A stretch of DNA of 64,000 nt from assembly GCF_902729405.1 (NCBI RefSeq), contig NZ_LR746496.1, positions 4,456,226 through 4,520,225 of the forward strand. The letters are read 5' to 3'. A program made the translations under genes and the position numbers. Positions 7,590-15,155 of the stretch are shown one piece after another. The DNA comes from Acididesulfobacillus acetoxydans. GTDB lineage: Bacteria > Bacillota > Desulfitobacteriia > Desulfitobacteriales > Desulfitobacteriaceae. How positions within the stretch are numbered: position 1 is the stretch's first letter; the number at the start of each line of letters is the position of its first letter. A model generated the notes under the pieces. That model saw only the letters and a list, made by a program, of their open reading frames with translations, had not been told where the DNA came from and ran no database searches.

Positions 7590-9152
7590 CTAGGAAATAT
7601 CTTCAGACTTGCTGGTAGGCCAATTCTTAAGATCCTTGAAAAATGCGACCAAAATCAATACCGTAATCACAAACATCGGCACAGCACCAATGATAGTCAT
7701 AGTTTGTGATGGCCTTATACCCCCGATATACGCCATCGCCACAGCTATAACTCCCAAAGTGATGGACCAGAAAATCCGGTTCCATTTAGGCGGTTCCTCT
7801 TCTCCACTCAGTTCTTGTGTCGTTACCATGGAAAGTGTATACGTGGCACCGTTTAATAAAGTCTGCATAGCAATAAACCCATAAATTAGAAGAATCACGA
7901 GCATAATGCCAGCAAGCGGTAGTTTATCCCAGATGGCCACGATCGCGGCCCCTTGCCCGCCTTTAGCCATAATATCGGCAATGGGCACGATTCCCTGCTG
8001 AAGAACATGCATAGAAAAGCCGGAAAAGACTGCAAAGAAAATCCAGCTTCCGGCGGTCGCTGCCGCTAAGGACCCGATTACGTATTCCCGTACGGTGCGT
8101 CCCTTGGATATTCGGCCCATGAAAATACCGCACTGAATAACCAGGGCCAAATACCAAGCCCAGTAAAAAATGGTCCAGGACTGGGGAACACCGGTCTTGT
8201 AATAAGGGTCAGTATACATACTCATTCTAACGAAATTCCCCATTAATTTGCCCAGGCTGTCTGTGAAGGTATTCAGAATAGACGCAGTCGGCCCAAATAC
8301 GAAAATGAAAGCCAGGATGCCGAAGCCGAAATAGACCCGAAAATCGCTCAAGTAGCGAATTCCTTTTTTCAGACCAGTATAGAGAAGAATGGCCATAAGA
8401 AAGGACCAGGACAAAATAACACCCGTATCCAAACGGAGATTGTCTTGAAGTCCAAATATTTTGGTAACCAAGGCAATAATCGTGGGAAGATTAACCCCAA
8501 TACAAGTGGTAACTCCGCAGACAAAGCCGATTACAAACAGGGCATCAATGAGCTTTCCCAGCCACCTCTTGACTAGCCGTTCTCCAAATAAAGGTTCGCA
8601 GGCGGTACTAGGCCTAATGACATCTTTCTTCTTCACAAAAAACAGATAAGCAAACACCAAACCGAAAATCGTATTCATAGCCCATGCTGTGAAGCCCCAG
8701 TGAAACAGCGGATAGGCCATCGACCACGAATAAGCAGCCGTACTAAAGGGTTTAATTCCAAACGGCGGCGTCTGAATATAGTAGAAAAACTCTATAGAAC
8801 CCCATGTCAGCACGCCCAGCCCGGCAAAAGATGTAAAGATCATTCCCAACCAGGACATGGTGCTGAAGTCCGGTTTTTCGTCCCCTAGTCGTTTATTGGC
8901 TTGTGGGCCGAAAATGAAATAGAGGCACAGGATAAACAGGACAACCACATAGAGTTCCAGAATGCCGCCAAATTTATCTGTCACAAAACTGTAGGCGACT
9001 GCCAGCTGCTTTGCCACCACCGCTGGACTGTTCTTAAATACCCATATTATAAAGGCTACTACGAAGAGCAAAGGCGGGAAAAAGACCCATGGCTCCATTT
9101 TCTGTTTTTGTTTTATTGATGTACTTGATGTACTTATTTTAATCTCCTCCAT
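7590..9152 (-). CDS. BCCT-family betaine/choline/carnitine transporter
   Basis: A 520-residue secondary transporter of the betaine-carnitine-choline (BCCT) family, with the family's usual twelve or so membrane helices. The signature region reads GVLTWGSIEFFYYIQTPP and YPLFHWGFTAWAMNTIFG. The substrate-site helix 8 zone reads SWTIFYWAWYLALVIQCG, with the conserved Trp/Tyr cluster. The N-terminal hydrophilic tail is short (about 20 residues) and there is no long regulatory C-tail. It is therefore likely a catabolic transporter rather than an osmosensor such as BetP. It is expressed from its own sigma-54 promoter at 9278-9293. Substrate (glycine betaine against carnitine) is inferred from neighbours. 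Confidence 0.92.
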   Translation of the reverse strand: MEEIKISTSSTSIKQKQKMEPWVFFPPLLFVVAFIIWVFKNSPAVVAKQLAVAYSFVTDKFGGILELYVVVLFILCLYFIFGPQANKRLGDEKPDFSTMSWLGMIFTSFAGLGVLTWGSIEFFYYIQTPPFGIKPFSTAAYSWSMAYPLFHWGFTAWAMNTIFGLVFAYLFFVKKKDVIRPSTACEPLFGERLVKRWLGKLIDALFVIGFVCGVTTCIGVNLPTIIALVTKIFGLQDNLRLDTGVILSWSFLMAILLYTGLKKGIRYLSDFRVYFGFGILAFIFVFGPTASILNTFTDSLGKLMGNFVRMSMYTDPYYKTGVPQSWTIFYWAWYLALVIQCGIFMGRISKGRTVREYVIGSLAAATAGSWIFFAVFSGFSMHVLQQGIVPIADIMAKGGQGAAIVAIWDKLPLAGIMLVILLIYGFIAMQTLLNGATYTLSMVTTQELSGEEEPPKWNRIFWSITLGVIAVAMAYIGGIRPSQTMTIIGAVPMFVITVLILVAFFKDLKNWPTSKSEDIS

Positions 9153-9277
9153 TTCAGTTTTTACGCTTTGGCGAATCTCCGAAAATGTTTCTCATTTATA
9201 CTTAGGCTTTACCGAATCAATCAGAATTCCACCTCCGTCCTTTACCTTTTGCCCGCCGCTCACCATCTGAGATTTAT

Positions 9278-9293
9278 TGCAATTTTCATACCA
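9278..9293 (-). promoter_or_regulatory. Sigma-54 promoter of the BCCT transporter gene
   Basis: The minus strand reads TGGTAT-GAAAA-TTGCA, a good -24/-12 match with correct spacing. It lies about 125 bases upstream of the BCCT start and 53-121 bases downstream of three activator palindromes. Confidence 0.8.
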
Positions 9294-9345
9294 GACTCTT
9301 TTCCCGGATTAACTGCCTAAAATTGCTGCTTGACAAATGTCCTCA

Positions 9346-9399
9346 AGTCGTACAGACTTAGGTAAAAGTCACAATGACTCATATGCTCTCATAATGACT
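9346..9399. promoter_or_regulatory. Triple activator-site array in the divergent BCCT/regulator region
   Basis: Three 5-3-5 palindromes lie on one DNA face: AGTCGTACAGACT (9346-9358), AGTCACAATGACT (9367-9379) and TCTCATAATGACT (9387-9399). Their spacings are 21 and 20 bp. The middle copy is identical to the site at 5429. The array is upstream of the BCCT sigma-54 promoter and also upstream of the regulator gene, so autoregulation is possible. Confidence 0.72.
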
Positions 9400-9510
9400 T
9401 AAACTAACGAACTCTTGCGAATACTTACCTCTCGGAGTCGGGCATACCTGCCACGCCAAATATGACAAAGATGGCCTGTGCTCAATTTGACACGAAGGGA
9501 GTTTACTCAT

Positions 9511-10926
9511 TTGGCAAATCAACATACTTTGTCCAAAGATGACTTGAGGAAAATACTGGACAATTCATTCGATGAAATTTTTGTCGTCAACAGAAGTGGC
9601 ACGGTAGTTTACGTCAATGATGCCTGCGAACGACACTATGGATTAAAACCATCCGAGGTTATTGGGAAGACTGTTCATCATTTGGTCAGCGAAGGGTATT
9701 ATTCGCCTGTTCTCGCGCCTATTGTGTTTAGGGACAAAAAACAAGTGACTTTGGAGCAAAAAACACATTTGGGGAAAAAACTGGTAGTAACGGCCACTCC
9801 GGTGCTAGATGAGCGAGGAGAGGTTGAGCTAATAGTGATGAACAGCCGAGATATTACTCAGATCGAACAGCTAAGGCAGGATCTGGCAAACACGAATAAA
9901 CTCGTTGAACGATATAAAATTGAAGTCCAAGAGCTAAGGCAGCAACAAATTAATTGTTCTGAGTGCTATACATTCCGAAGCAAGAAAATGCGATTGTGTA
10001 TGGAAACAGGGCAGCGAGTCGCCCCTGTCAACTCTACAATTCTGCTTCTTGGTGAATCAGGCACCGGTAAAAGCATTTTCGCCAAGAATATTCACAAAAT
10101 GAGTCAGCGTAGCGATGGACCCTTTATCACCATTAACTGTGCTGCCATTCCTGAACAATTAATGGAATCTGAATTATTCGGCTATCGTCCAGGGGCTTTC
10201 ACGGGAGCAGATAAAACCGGAAAGGTCGGATTGGTGGAACTGGCCCACGGGGGCACACTATTTTTAGACGAGGTCGGCGAGATCCCCCTGATTCTTCAGG
10301 CCAAGCTTTTGCAACTAATCCAAGAACACAAATACCTGCCGATTGGAGCCAAGGAGGACAAAGAAATTGACGTGAGAATTATTGCAGCCACCAATCGTGA
10401 TCTTTCACAGTTAGTCGAACAAGGAACGTTTCGGGAAGATCTTTATTACCGTCTGGATGTGATCGAAATAGAAATCCCCCCATTACGGGAAAGAGAGGAG
10501 GACATCATTCCTCTTCTAAATTACTTTTTAAACAAGTACGACTCTGAATACAACGTATCGCACCAATTCGGACACGAATGTCTGGATATCCTCCTTTACT
10601 ATACCTGGCCTGGTAACGTCCGCGAAATGGAACATTTAGTCGAACGCTTGGTAGTAACTGTCCCGGAAACGGTCTTACAACAAAAACACCTGCCAAAAAA
10701 ATTTCATGAAATGGCTACTGCTCCCGAAAAAATAACGACTTCATTCAGTTCAACAATACACTTCTCTTCTTCCGGAAACTCTCTCAAAGAAAAAGAGGAA
10801 GATCTTATTATTCAATTGTATAAGAAGCTTAAAAGTTCCTACAAGGTTGCTGAAACGCTGAAAATTAGCCAAAGCAAAGTGTCACGGGTTGTGCGTAAAC
10901 ATCTTGCGAATCACCCTATCGATTAA
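9511..10926 (+). CDS. Sigma-54-dependent PAS/AAA+ transcriptional activator
   Basis: A 471-residue bacterial enhancer-binding protein. An N-terminal PAS domain (about residues 10-115, NSFDEIFVVNRSGTVVYVND) probably senses the signal. The AAA+ domain has Walker A GESGTGKS, the sigma-54 contact loop GAFTGA, Walker B GGTLFLDEVGE and the sensor region ATNRDLSQL. The C-terminal helix-turn-helix is AETLKISQSKVSRVVRKHL. I prefer TTG at 9511, eight bases after AAGGGAG, over the upstream GTG at 9478, which has no ribosome site. It is the only plus-strand gene here and lies between the split betaine transporter operons. The repeated AGTCA-N3-TGACT palindromes are its likely operators. Confidence 0.92.
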   Translation: MANQHTLSKDDLRKILDNSFDEIFVVNRSGTVVYVNDACERHYGLKPSEVIGKTVHHLVSEGYYSPVLAPIVFRDKKQVTLEQKTHLGKKLVVTATPVLDERGEVELIVMNSRDITQIEQLRQDLANTNKLVERYKIEVQELRQQQINCSECYTFRSKKMRLCMETGQRVAPVNSTILLLGESGTGKSIFAKNIHKMSQRSDGPFITINCAAIPEQLMESELFGYRPGAFTGADKTGKVGLVELAHGGTLFLDEVGEIPLILQAKLLQLIQEHKYLPIGAKEDKEIDVRIIAATNRDLSQLVEQGTFREDLYYRLDVIEIEIPPLREREEDIIPLLNYFLNKYDSEYNVSHQFGHECLDILLYYTWPGNVREMEHLVERLVVTVPETVLQQKHLPKKFHEMATAPEKITTSFSSTIHFSSSGNSLKEKEEDLIIQLYKKLKSSYKVAETLKISQSKVSRVVRKHLANHPID

Positions 10927-10983
10927 TCAGGCATCACAATCCTGCACTTTCCACTCTCTTTCCCATTCCAGTCACATGTAAAA

Positions 10984-11022
10984 AAGCCGTTCCCAAAAGC
11001 ATTAGTCATCTGGGAACGGCTT
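10984..11022 (-). terminator. Bidirectional intrinsic terminator between regulator and opuAB
   Basis: A perfect 12-bp stem, AAGCCGTTCCCA against TGGGAACGGCTT, has a 15-base loop. On the minus strand it is followed by a run of T, ending the opuAB message. On the plus strand it is followed by CCTTGGTTTT and probably also ends the regulator message. Confidence 0.9.
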
Positions 11023-11054
11023 CCTTGGTTTTCAGACAAAAAACTGACAAAACA

Positions 11055-11900
11055 TCAAGTATGAGTACCACGATGGACTAGTCCTTGGGTGAGCCTGTCA
11101 ATGATTATCGCCAGCGCCACGACCGCAAACCCTGCTTCAAATCCCTTGCCTACATCAATCCTATTAACATCGATCAATACTTTTTCGCCCAATCCACCAG
11201 CGCCGATCATGCTAGCGATGACTACCATTGCCAAAGCCATCATGGTAGTCTGGTTCAGGCCGGCGAGGATTGAGGGCATAGCCAGTGGCAAGCGGACTTC
11301 ACGCATCAACTGCCACCGGGTAGCTCCGAAGGCAGTAGCTGCTTCTTGGACACTACTCGACACTTGACGGATGCCTAAATTAGTCAGCCGAACCAATGGA
11401 GGCACAGCATAAATTAAAGTAGCAAACACCGCCGGCACTTTACCTAAGCCGAAAATCATCAATGCCGGTATTAGGTAAACAAAACTAGGCATCGTTTGCA
11501 TTCCATCAAGTAAAGGCGATAAGACCGCATTGGCACGATTGGAAGTAGCCATAATAATTCCTAAAGGAATTCCGATGATGAAGGCAATTACTACTGCAGT
11601 CAAAACTACTGCCAAAGTATCTATCGCGTCCCTCCACAAACCAAAAGCTCCAATTGAAAGAAGAAGCAAAATCAGTCCAGCTGTTCCAGCCACCTTACGC
11701 GTTTGCCACCATCGGATTGAAGCGACCACCACGATCCACAGCCACCATGGAATGAACATGAAAAATGCTTGGATGTTTAGCAGCACGGCTAAAGTACCAT
11801 GAGATATTGCTCCAGACACCGGACTTCCGGTCACTGTCAGCCAATTTACAAAAAGATCTATGCTGGGGGCAACGTGAAACTGTAGACTTTCAGGAAACAA
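11055..11900 (-). CDS. opuAB: Glycine betaine ABC transporter permease
   Basis: An OpuAB/ProW-type permease of about 281 residues with several membrane helices. The EAA loop that contacts the ATPase reads EAATAFGATRWQLMREVRLPLAMPSI. I place the start at TTG 11900, six bases after AAGGTGG, which gives the usual OpuAB length and a typical N terminus (VAPSIDLFVNWLT). An ATG at 11999 would add an unrelated 33-residue head. It completes the transporter with opuAA/opuAC but is a separate transcription unit behind its own activator palindrome, an uncommon split arrangement. Confidence 0.9.
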   Translation of the reverse strand: MFPESLQFHVAPSIDLFVNWLTVTGSPVSGAISHGTLAVLLNIQAFFMFIPWWLWIVVVASIRWWQTRKVAGTAGLILLLLSIGAFGLWRDAIDTLAVVLTAVVIAFIIGIPLGIIMATSNRANAVLSPLLDGMQTMPSFVYLIPALMIFGLGKVPAVFATLIYAVPPLVRLTNLGIRQVSSSVQEAATAFGATRWQLMREVRLPLAMPSILAGLNQTTMMALAMVVIASMIGAGGLGEKVLIDVNRIDVGKGFEAGFAVVALAIIIDRLTQGLVHRGTHT

Positions 11901-12056
11901 TGAAGGCCACCTTCTCTCATTCCAAAAAAGAGCGTAGAATATCTTTTGCCGATCTTTTTGATACTCTTCTGTATCGCAAACTGATAAATCTTGGCGCATT
12001 ACCTTGAATATTCCGGATATTTAAAGGTTAACATATGGCACGCATGATGTCAAGTT

Positions 12057-12072
12057 TGTAATCTCCCTGCCA
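12057..12072 (-). promoter_or_regulatory. Weak sigma-54 promoter candidate for opuAB
   Basis: The minus strand reads TGGCAG-GGAGA-TTACA. The -24 element is excellent, but the -12 element has TTAC instead of TTGC. It lies about 80 bp from a perfect activator palindrome, the same geometry as at the methyltransferase operon, which supports it despite the mismatch. Confidence 0.5.
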
Positions 12073-12140
12073 GAGCTGAAGCATGATTTTTTTGTCGGAT
12101 GGGTAATATTCCATATTATAGGGGTTTTAGCGTTCTTGTA

Positions 12141-12153
12141 AGTCAAAATGACT
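12141..12153. promoter_or_regulatory. Activator palindrome upstream of opuAB
   Basis: AGTCAAAATGACT is a perfect 5-3-5 palindrome of the same family as the sites at 5.43 and 9.37 kb. It stands alone here. The rest of 12001-12456 shows no gene or other site that I can support. Confidence 0.7.
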
Positions 12154-12456
12154 CATTAACCCCGATTCCCACTTTTGTCTCACCCACCCTTATGAATCCG
12201 GATCCTTTTAGAAGTTTTACTACTCCACAACAAAAAGACCCTAATGGGTTCATTGCATTCCCTAAAATTCCAATCTTTCCCCGTTGCATTAAAGAAATTT
12301 ACCGTTGTCAAGAGGGTGTAGGGAATAGTTTCAGTCAGTCAGCATAACCCTTATTTGTTATATATATCCGACTAATTTCCCTCAGCCCGGGAAAGTCAAC
12401 CACTGCCCAAGGGGTAGTGCTTATCTGCAGGTTTTGACAATTATGGGGTTTACTGA

Positions 12457-12693
12457 CTAGGGAATCTCGCTGCAGTAAAGGAGGTCATCCATATCTCCGG
12501 AAAGTACCTGATTCAAGGTTTCTTTGTACACTCGTTCCGTATCTTGCCGCCGGCGTCCCTTTGTAAGATGGCCCTTTCGGTGAAGTTTCCGCACAAGGGA
12601 GGTGAAAGGCTCGTATAGACAGGTGATCAGAAGTCGTTGAATATCAAGCAGTGGGCCTTGATATGCGACCCTGTATTTGACCAAAAGCATCAA
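12457..12693 (-). CDS. Unrecognised short ORF, possibly a gene remnant
   Basis: A 78-codon frame ending in RRRQDTERVYKETLNQVLSGDMDDLLYCSEIP. The basic and charged C-terminal half looks like real coding sequence, for instance the tail of a transposase or DNA-binding protein, but I do not recognise it. There is no convincing ribosome site before the ATG, and the DNA on both sides is non-coding. It marks the left edge of the accessory region. Confidence 0.25.
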   Translation of the reverse strand: MMLLVKYRVAYQGPLLDIQRLLITCLYEPFTSLVRKLHRKGHLTKGRRRQDTERVYKETLNQVLSGDMDDLLYCSEIP

Positions 12694-13340
12694 ACAGTAG
12701 GTAATTAACGCGATGCGGTAACTGTACGGAATAGATTATATACGCTTAACCCGCTCTACAAGCGGCTTCCCGTCATGTGACTGTTTTCTTAATCTTACCA
12801 CGGTCTCAACGTGACGTGTCCTCGGGAACATATCTGTTTCTTTCTCAAGTCTCCCACGACGCGGGCTAACCAGATCGTTATCGCTATTCATCTTTCAAAG
12901 ATCAAAGCGGAGCCAAACCCTCCGCACTATGTTAACCCAGTCCGCCCACACCTCTTTACCTGTTCGACATTCTACCCCACATTCCTGCCAATATCCTAGG
13001 AACATCTGGGACCTTCGCACCATTCCTCACGCAAGCGACGGGTTATGCCGAGGCAAACCGGTTCAATGCTCCCCAACGGTCTTTCGGCGCCCTCTCCGGG
13101 TGGAAAGGCGACCCCCGGTGACCCCCACACCGCCCATGCTAATTCCCTCGCACTGCGCTCTTCGGTACTTGAGACTGGTGGCTGGGGGTTAGCCGGATTC
13201 GCTCTTGCCAACGGGTACCAAAATGGTATCCATTGCTCACTCCAATTGATACCCTCGGTCACGACCGAACCTCAGAAGAATCTCCTGGAACTTCCATTTT
13301 TTCGGATTCAGAGGTAGAACATGTATTTACATGGCAAAGC
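12694..13340. other. Stretch without a recognisable gene
   Basis: About 650 bases with no supported gene. Short overlapping frames exist on both strands between 12.8 and 13.3 kb, but none has a ribosome site or a family resemblance. A C-rich part (13070-13200) inflates them. Confidence 0.5.
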
Positions 13341-13376
13341 ACCGCTACCATCCCCCCTGTCGGGGATAGTAGCGGT
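13341..13376. terminator. Strong hairpin, probable terminator
   Basis: ACCGCTACCATCCCC pairs with GGGGATAGTAGCGGT (one mismatch) around a six-base loop, followed on the plus strand by GTTTAAAAA. No intact gene lies directly upstream on either strand. It is probably left over from a lost gene. Confidence 0.55.
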
Positions 13377-13400
13377 GTTTAAAAATGGGCAAAAGAAAGA

Positions 13401-13427
13401 AGCCCAGTAGTTTTTAACTACTGAGCT
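13401..13427 (-). terminator. Terminator behind a minus-strand gene remnant
   Basis: AGCTCAGTAG-TTAAAAA-CTACTGGGCT on the minus strand, followed by TTCTTTCTTTTG. The TAG in the ascending arm is the stop codon of the upstream frame remnant. Confidence 0.65.
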
Positions 13428-13609
13428 TCACTATTCGCACTGGGAGAGAAAGCGCGGCGTTTATTTCCTTGATGTTGCGTTTGCCGCGCTTTTATACTTT
13501 TCGCTATCGAACGGGTGATGTTTTTTATGACATCCTGTGTCATAAACGGAAATTCAATGGGGCTGTGAATGGTAACTAACCTATTGCTGTGTTGCACAAG
13601 AACGCTCTG
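13418..13609 (-). pseudogene. C-terminal remnant of an unidentified protein
   Basis: An open frame of about 64 codons without a clear start, containing VLVQHSNRLVTIHSPIEF and TRSIAKSIKARQTQ. It ends exactly at a rho-independent terminator, as a real gene would. I do not recognise the family. Another reading frame over 13420-13490 is also open (KRGKRNIKEINAALSLPV), so the true frame is uncertain. Confidence 0.3.
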
Positions 13610-13749
13610 CTACCCCTTGATTTTATCATGATCATTCGTTATACTTTTCTTGTAGCCGTTACCTCGAATTTAGTGTTTTACCACACTACCCATTATATCA
13701 CTAAGATATCTTGGGGTTCGGCGCTGGACACCATGTGAGTGAGGGACGG

Positions 13750-14157
13750 CTACTTTATGTATTGCTCTTTTGTCAATCTTTTCTGTGAAAAAAAACCTTG
13801 CGATGCGGCTGTGGGTAAGGTGTTACGATGCGTTCGCCCTGGAGACACGTGGTACTTCCTAAAGCATTCTATACGCGGCACTGCTTTTCTCCCAGAAAAA
13901 CGCTCAACATCCATTTTGTCAAAGGTGGGCAGGCCCCTGACCTTACCCCCCTCTCCACACCATGCCGCCATCGTCCTTGCTTTACGAGACCCACACTCCC
14001 TAAGTAAAAACTCCAAGACGTAGACAGGAACGTTCGCGCCCTCCTTGGTCAGATCTTTTCGGACAATCTTGCCATAGAAATGCTCGCGTAGTTTCCGATA
14101 GATAATCTCATTCGCGTCATCCGTTTCCGTCGTGTAGCTCACATTTTCCAAATCCAT
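13750..14157 (-). pseudogene. N-terminal fragment of BREX protein BrxL (Lon-like) fused to non-homologous sequence
   Basis: Codons 20-52 read KLREHFYGKIVRKDLTKEGA then NVPVYVLEFLL. This is the conserved N-terminal segment of BrxL, the Lon-like protease/AAA protein of BREX phage defence. BrxL is normally 650-700 residues. Here homology stops at about residue 52 (near 14000), and the rest (RECGSRKARTMAAW...) looks like read-through of unrelated DNA. A good ribosome site (AGAGGAGG) precedes ATG 14157. It is most likely a relic of a BREX locus beside the CRISPR-Cas locus. Confidence 0.6.
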
Positions 14158-14172
14158 CGCGAAATCCTCCTC

Positions 14173-14499
14173 TTACAGGTCAAATCCGAAGTCATCGGTA
14201 AACGCTATGTCGATGCGGAACTTGATCTCTTCTAGCACGTCCGTATTGACCTTAATGGTATCGGTATGACGAAGTTCTTGACGTTGCCCTCCGTGATTTC
14301 GGTTGCTTCCTCCGCTCTTAGCAAGCCGCCCGCTGCCGACAAAGGGCTTATTGCTGTTCTGGCGGTATCGGGAAACCCAGCCGTAGATTGTGTTTTCGTG
14401 AATTCCTACTTCACGAGCGACCACCGCTACTGATTCCTTGTTTTCTACCACTCTCTTACAGATTTCCAGCTTATACGCTTGATCAAAGTTTTTGGCCAT
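14173..14499 (-). pseudogene. IS3-type OrfA transposase fragment joined to a second gene's 3' end
   Basis: Residues 1-55 (MAKNFDQAYKLEICKRVVEN, then VAREVGIHENTIYGWVSRYR) are the helix-turn-helix of a Tnp_1/IS3-family OrfA. The OrfA leucine zipper is missing. After about residue 60 the frame runs into unrelated sequence ending TDVLEEIKFRIDIAFTDDFG. That tail stops 15 bases before the brxL fragment, with a ribosome site in between. It may be the C terminus of the gene once upstream of brxL (pglZ in several BREX types), but this is a guess. Confidence 0.5.
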
Positions 14500-14590
14500 T
14501 TACAAACACCTCTTATTTTTATTGTACTTGGTGTTTAGGGTGTCTGTAAAATGGGGTATGGGTCAATTCTTATGATCTTTTGCTAGATAT

Positions 14591-14687
14591 ATTTCAATCC
14601 ACGCTCCCATGCAGGGAGCGACCTAGGCCATCTCCGAGAATGCCGGAGACTCCGGATTTCAATCCACGCTCCCATGCAGGGAGCGAA
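14591..14687 (-). CRISPR. Minimal type I-C-like CRISPR array: two repeats, one spacer
   Basis: Two identical 31-base repeats lie at 14591-14621 and 14656-14686. On the minus strand they read as GCTCCC-TGCAT-GGGAGCGTGG followed by ATTGAAAT, the type I-C pattern. They enclose one 34-base spacer (14622-14655). The base next to the repeat differs between copies (C 14622, A 14687). The array lies on the cas2 side of the operon, the usual I-C position, with about 170 bases of A/T-rich leader-like DNA before cas2. No match to the spacer is apparent in this window. Confidence 0.88.
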
Positions 14688-14854
14688 GCAAAAAGTAACA
14701 AGAACTAGCATCTAATACATAGCTTTCATTCACTCTTTTCAATTTTTACTAAATACGTCATTCTCTTGCTCGTATTTCCTAGAGGTTTCAACAAAATTCT
14801 CTCAATCTCGCGGTGCGAAACCCCCAGGAATTTTATGTTCGCTTCACATTCGCA

Positions 14855-15145
14855 CTAAATGATTAGAGTATCCTCAACATCAAAAGAAGCTTTCGCACCC
14901 ACATGCTCATCTTTATTCCTGTAATTGTTCCCCAGAAAGTAAAACCTTAGACTATCCTTCTCCGTATCAATAATTTTCTCCAGTTTATGTTGAACCTCGC
15001 GGAACTTAGCCTTATTAAGCACGCATTCAAAGACCGAATTCTGAACACGCTGTCCATAATTCACACATTGTTTGGCAACTTGCCGCAGCCGCTTTCTCCC
15101 CGCCGCCGTTTGAGTATTTACGTCATACGTAATAAGTACTAAGAT
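14855..15145 (-). pseudogene. cas2: CRISPR adaptation protein Cas2, start region damaged
   Basis: The frame from about 15145 encodes a complete Cas2-like protein of 96 residues. It has ILVLITYDV (with the catalytic Asp), AAGRKRLRQVAKQC, YGQRVQNSVFECV and LRFYFLG. It has no in-frame ATG/GTG/TTG before the catalytic Asp. The only ATG near the ribosome-site position (15150) reads ATG ATA TCT TAG and stops at once. Deleting two bases after ATGATA would give MILVLITYDV, the normal start. So either a +2 frameshift has killed the gene or it uses an ATC/ATT start. The first in-frame GTG (15064) would lack the active site. It follows cas1 closely. Confidence 0.75.
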
Positions 15146-15155
15146 ATCATCTCAC

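Noticed and set aside
13045..13260. Possible orphan group II intron RNA
   Set aside because: The G-rich minus strand looked intron-like, but no domain V or GTGCG start could be found.
12996..13317. Overlapping 88-90 codon frames on both strands
   Set aside because: GC-rich DNA without ribosome sites; the frames mirror each other and match no family.
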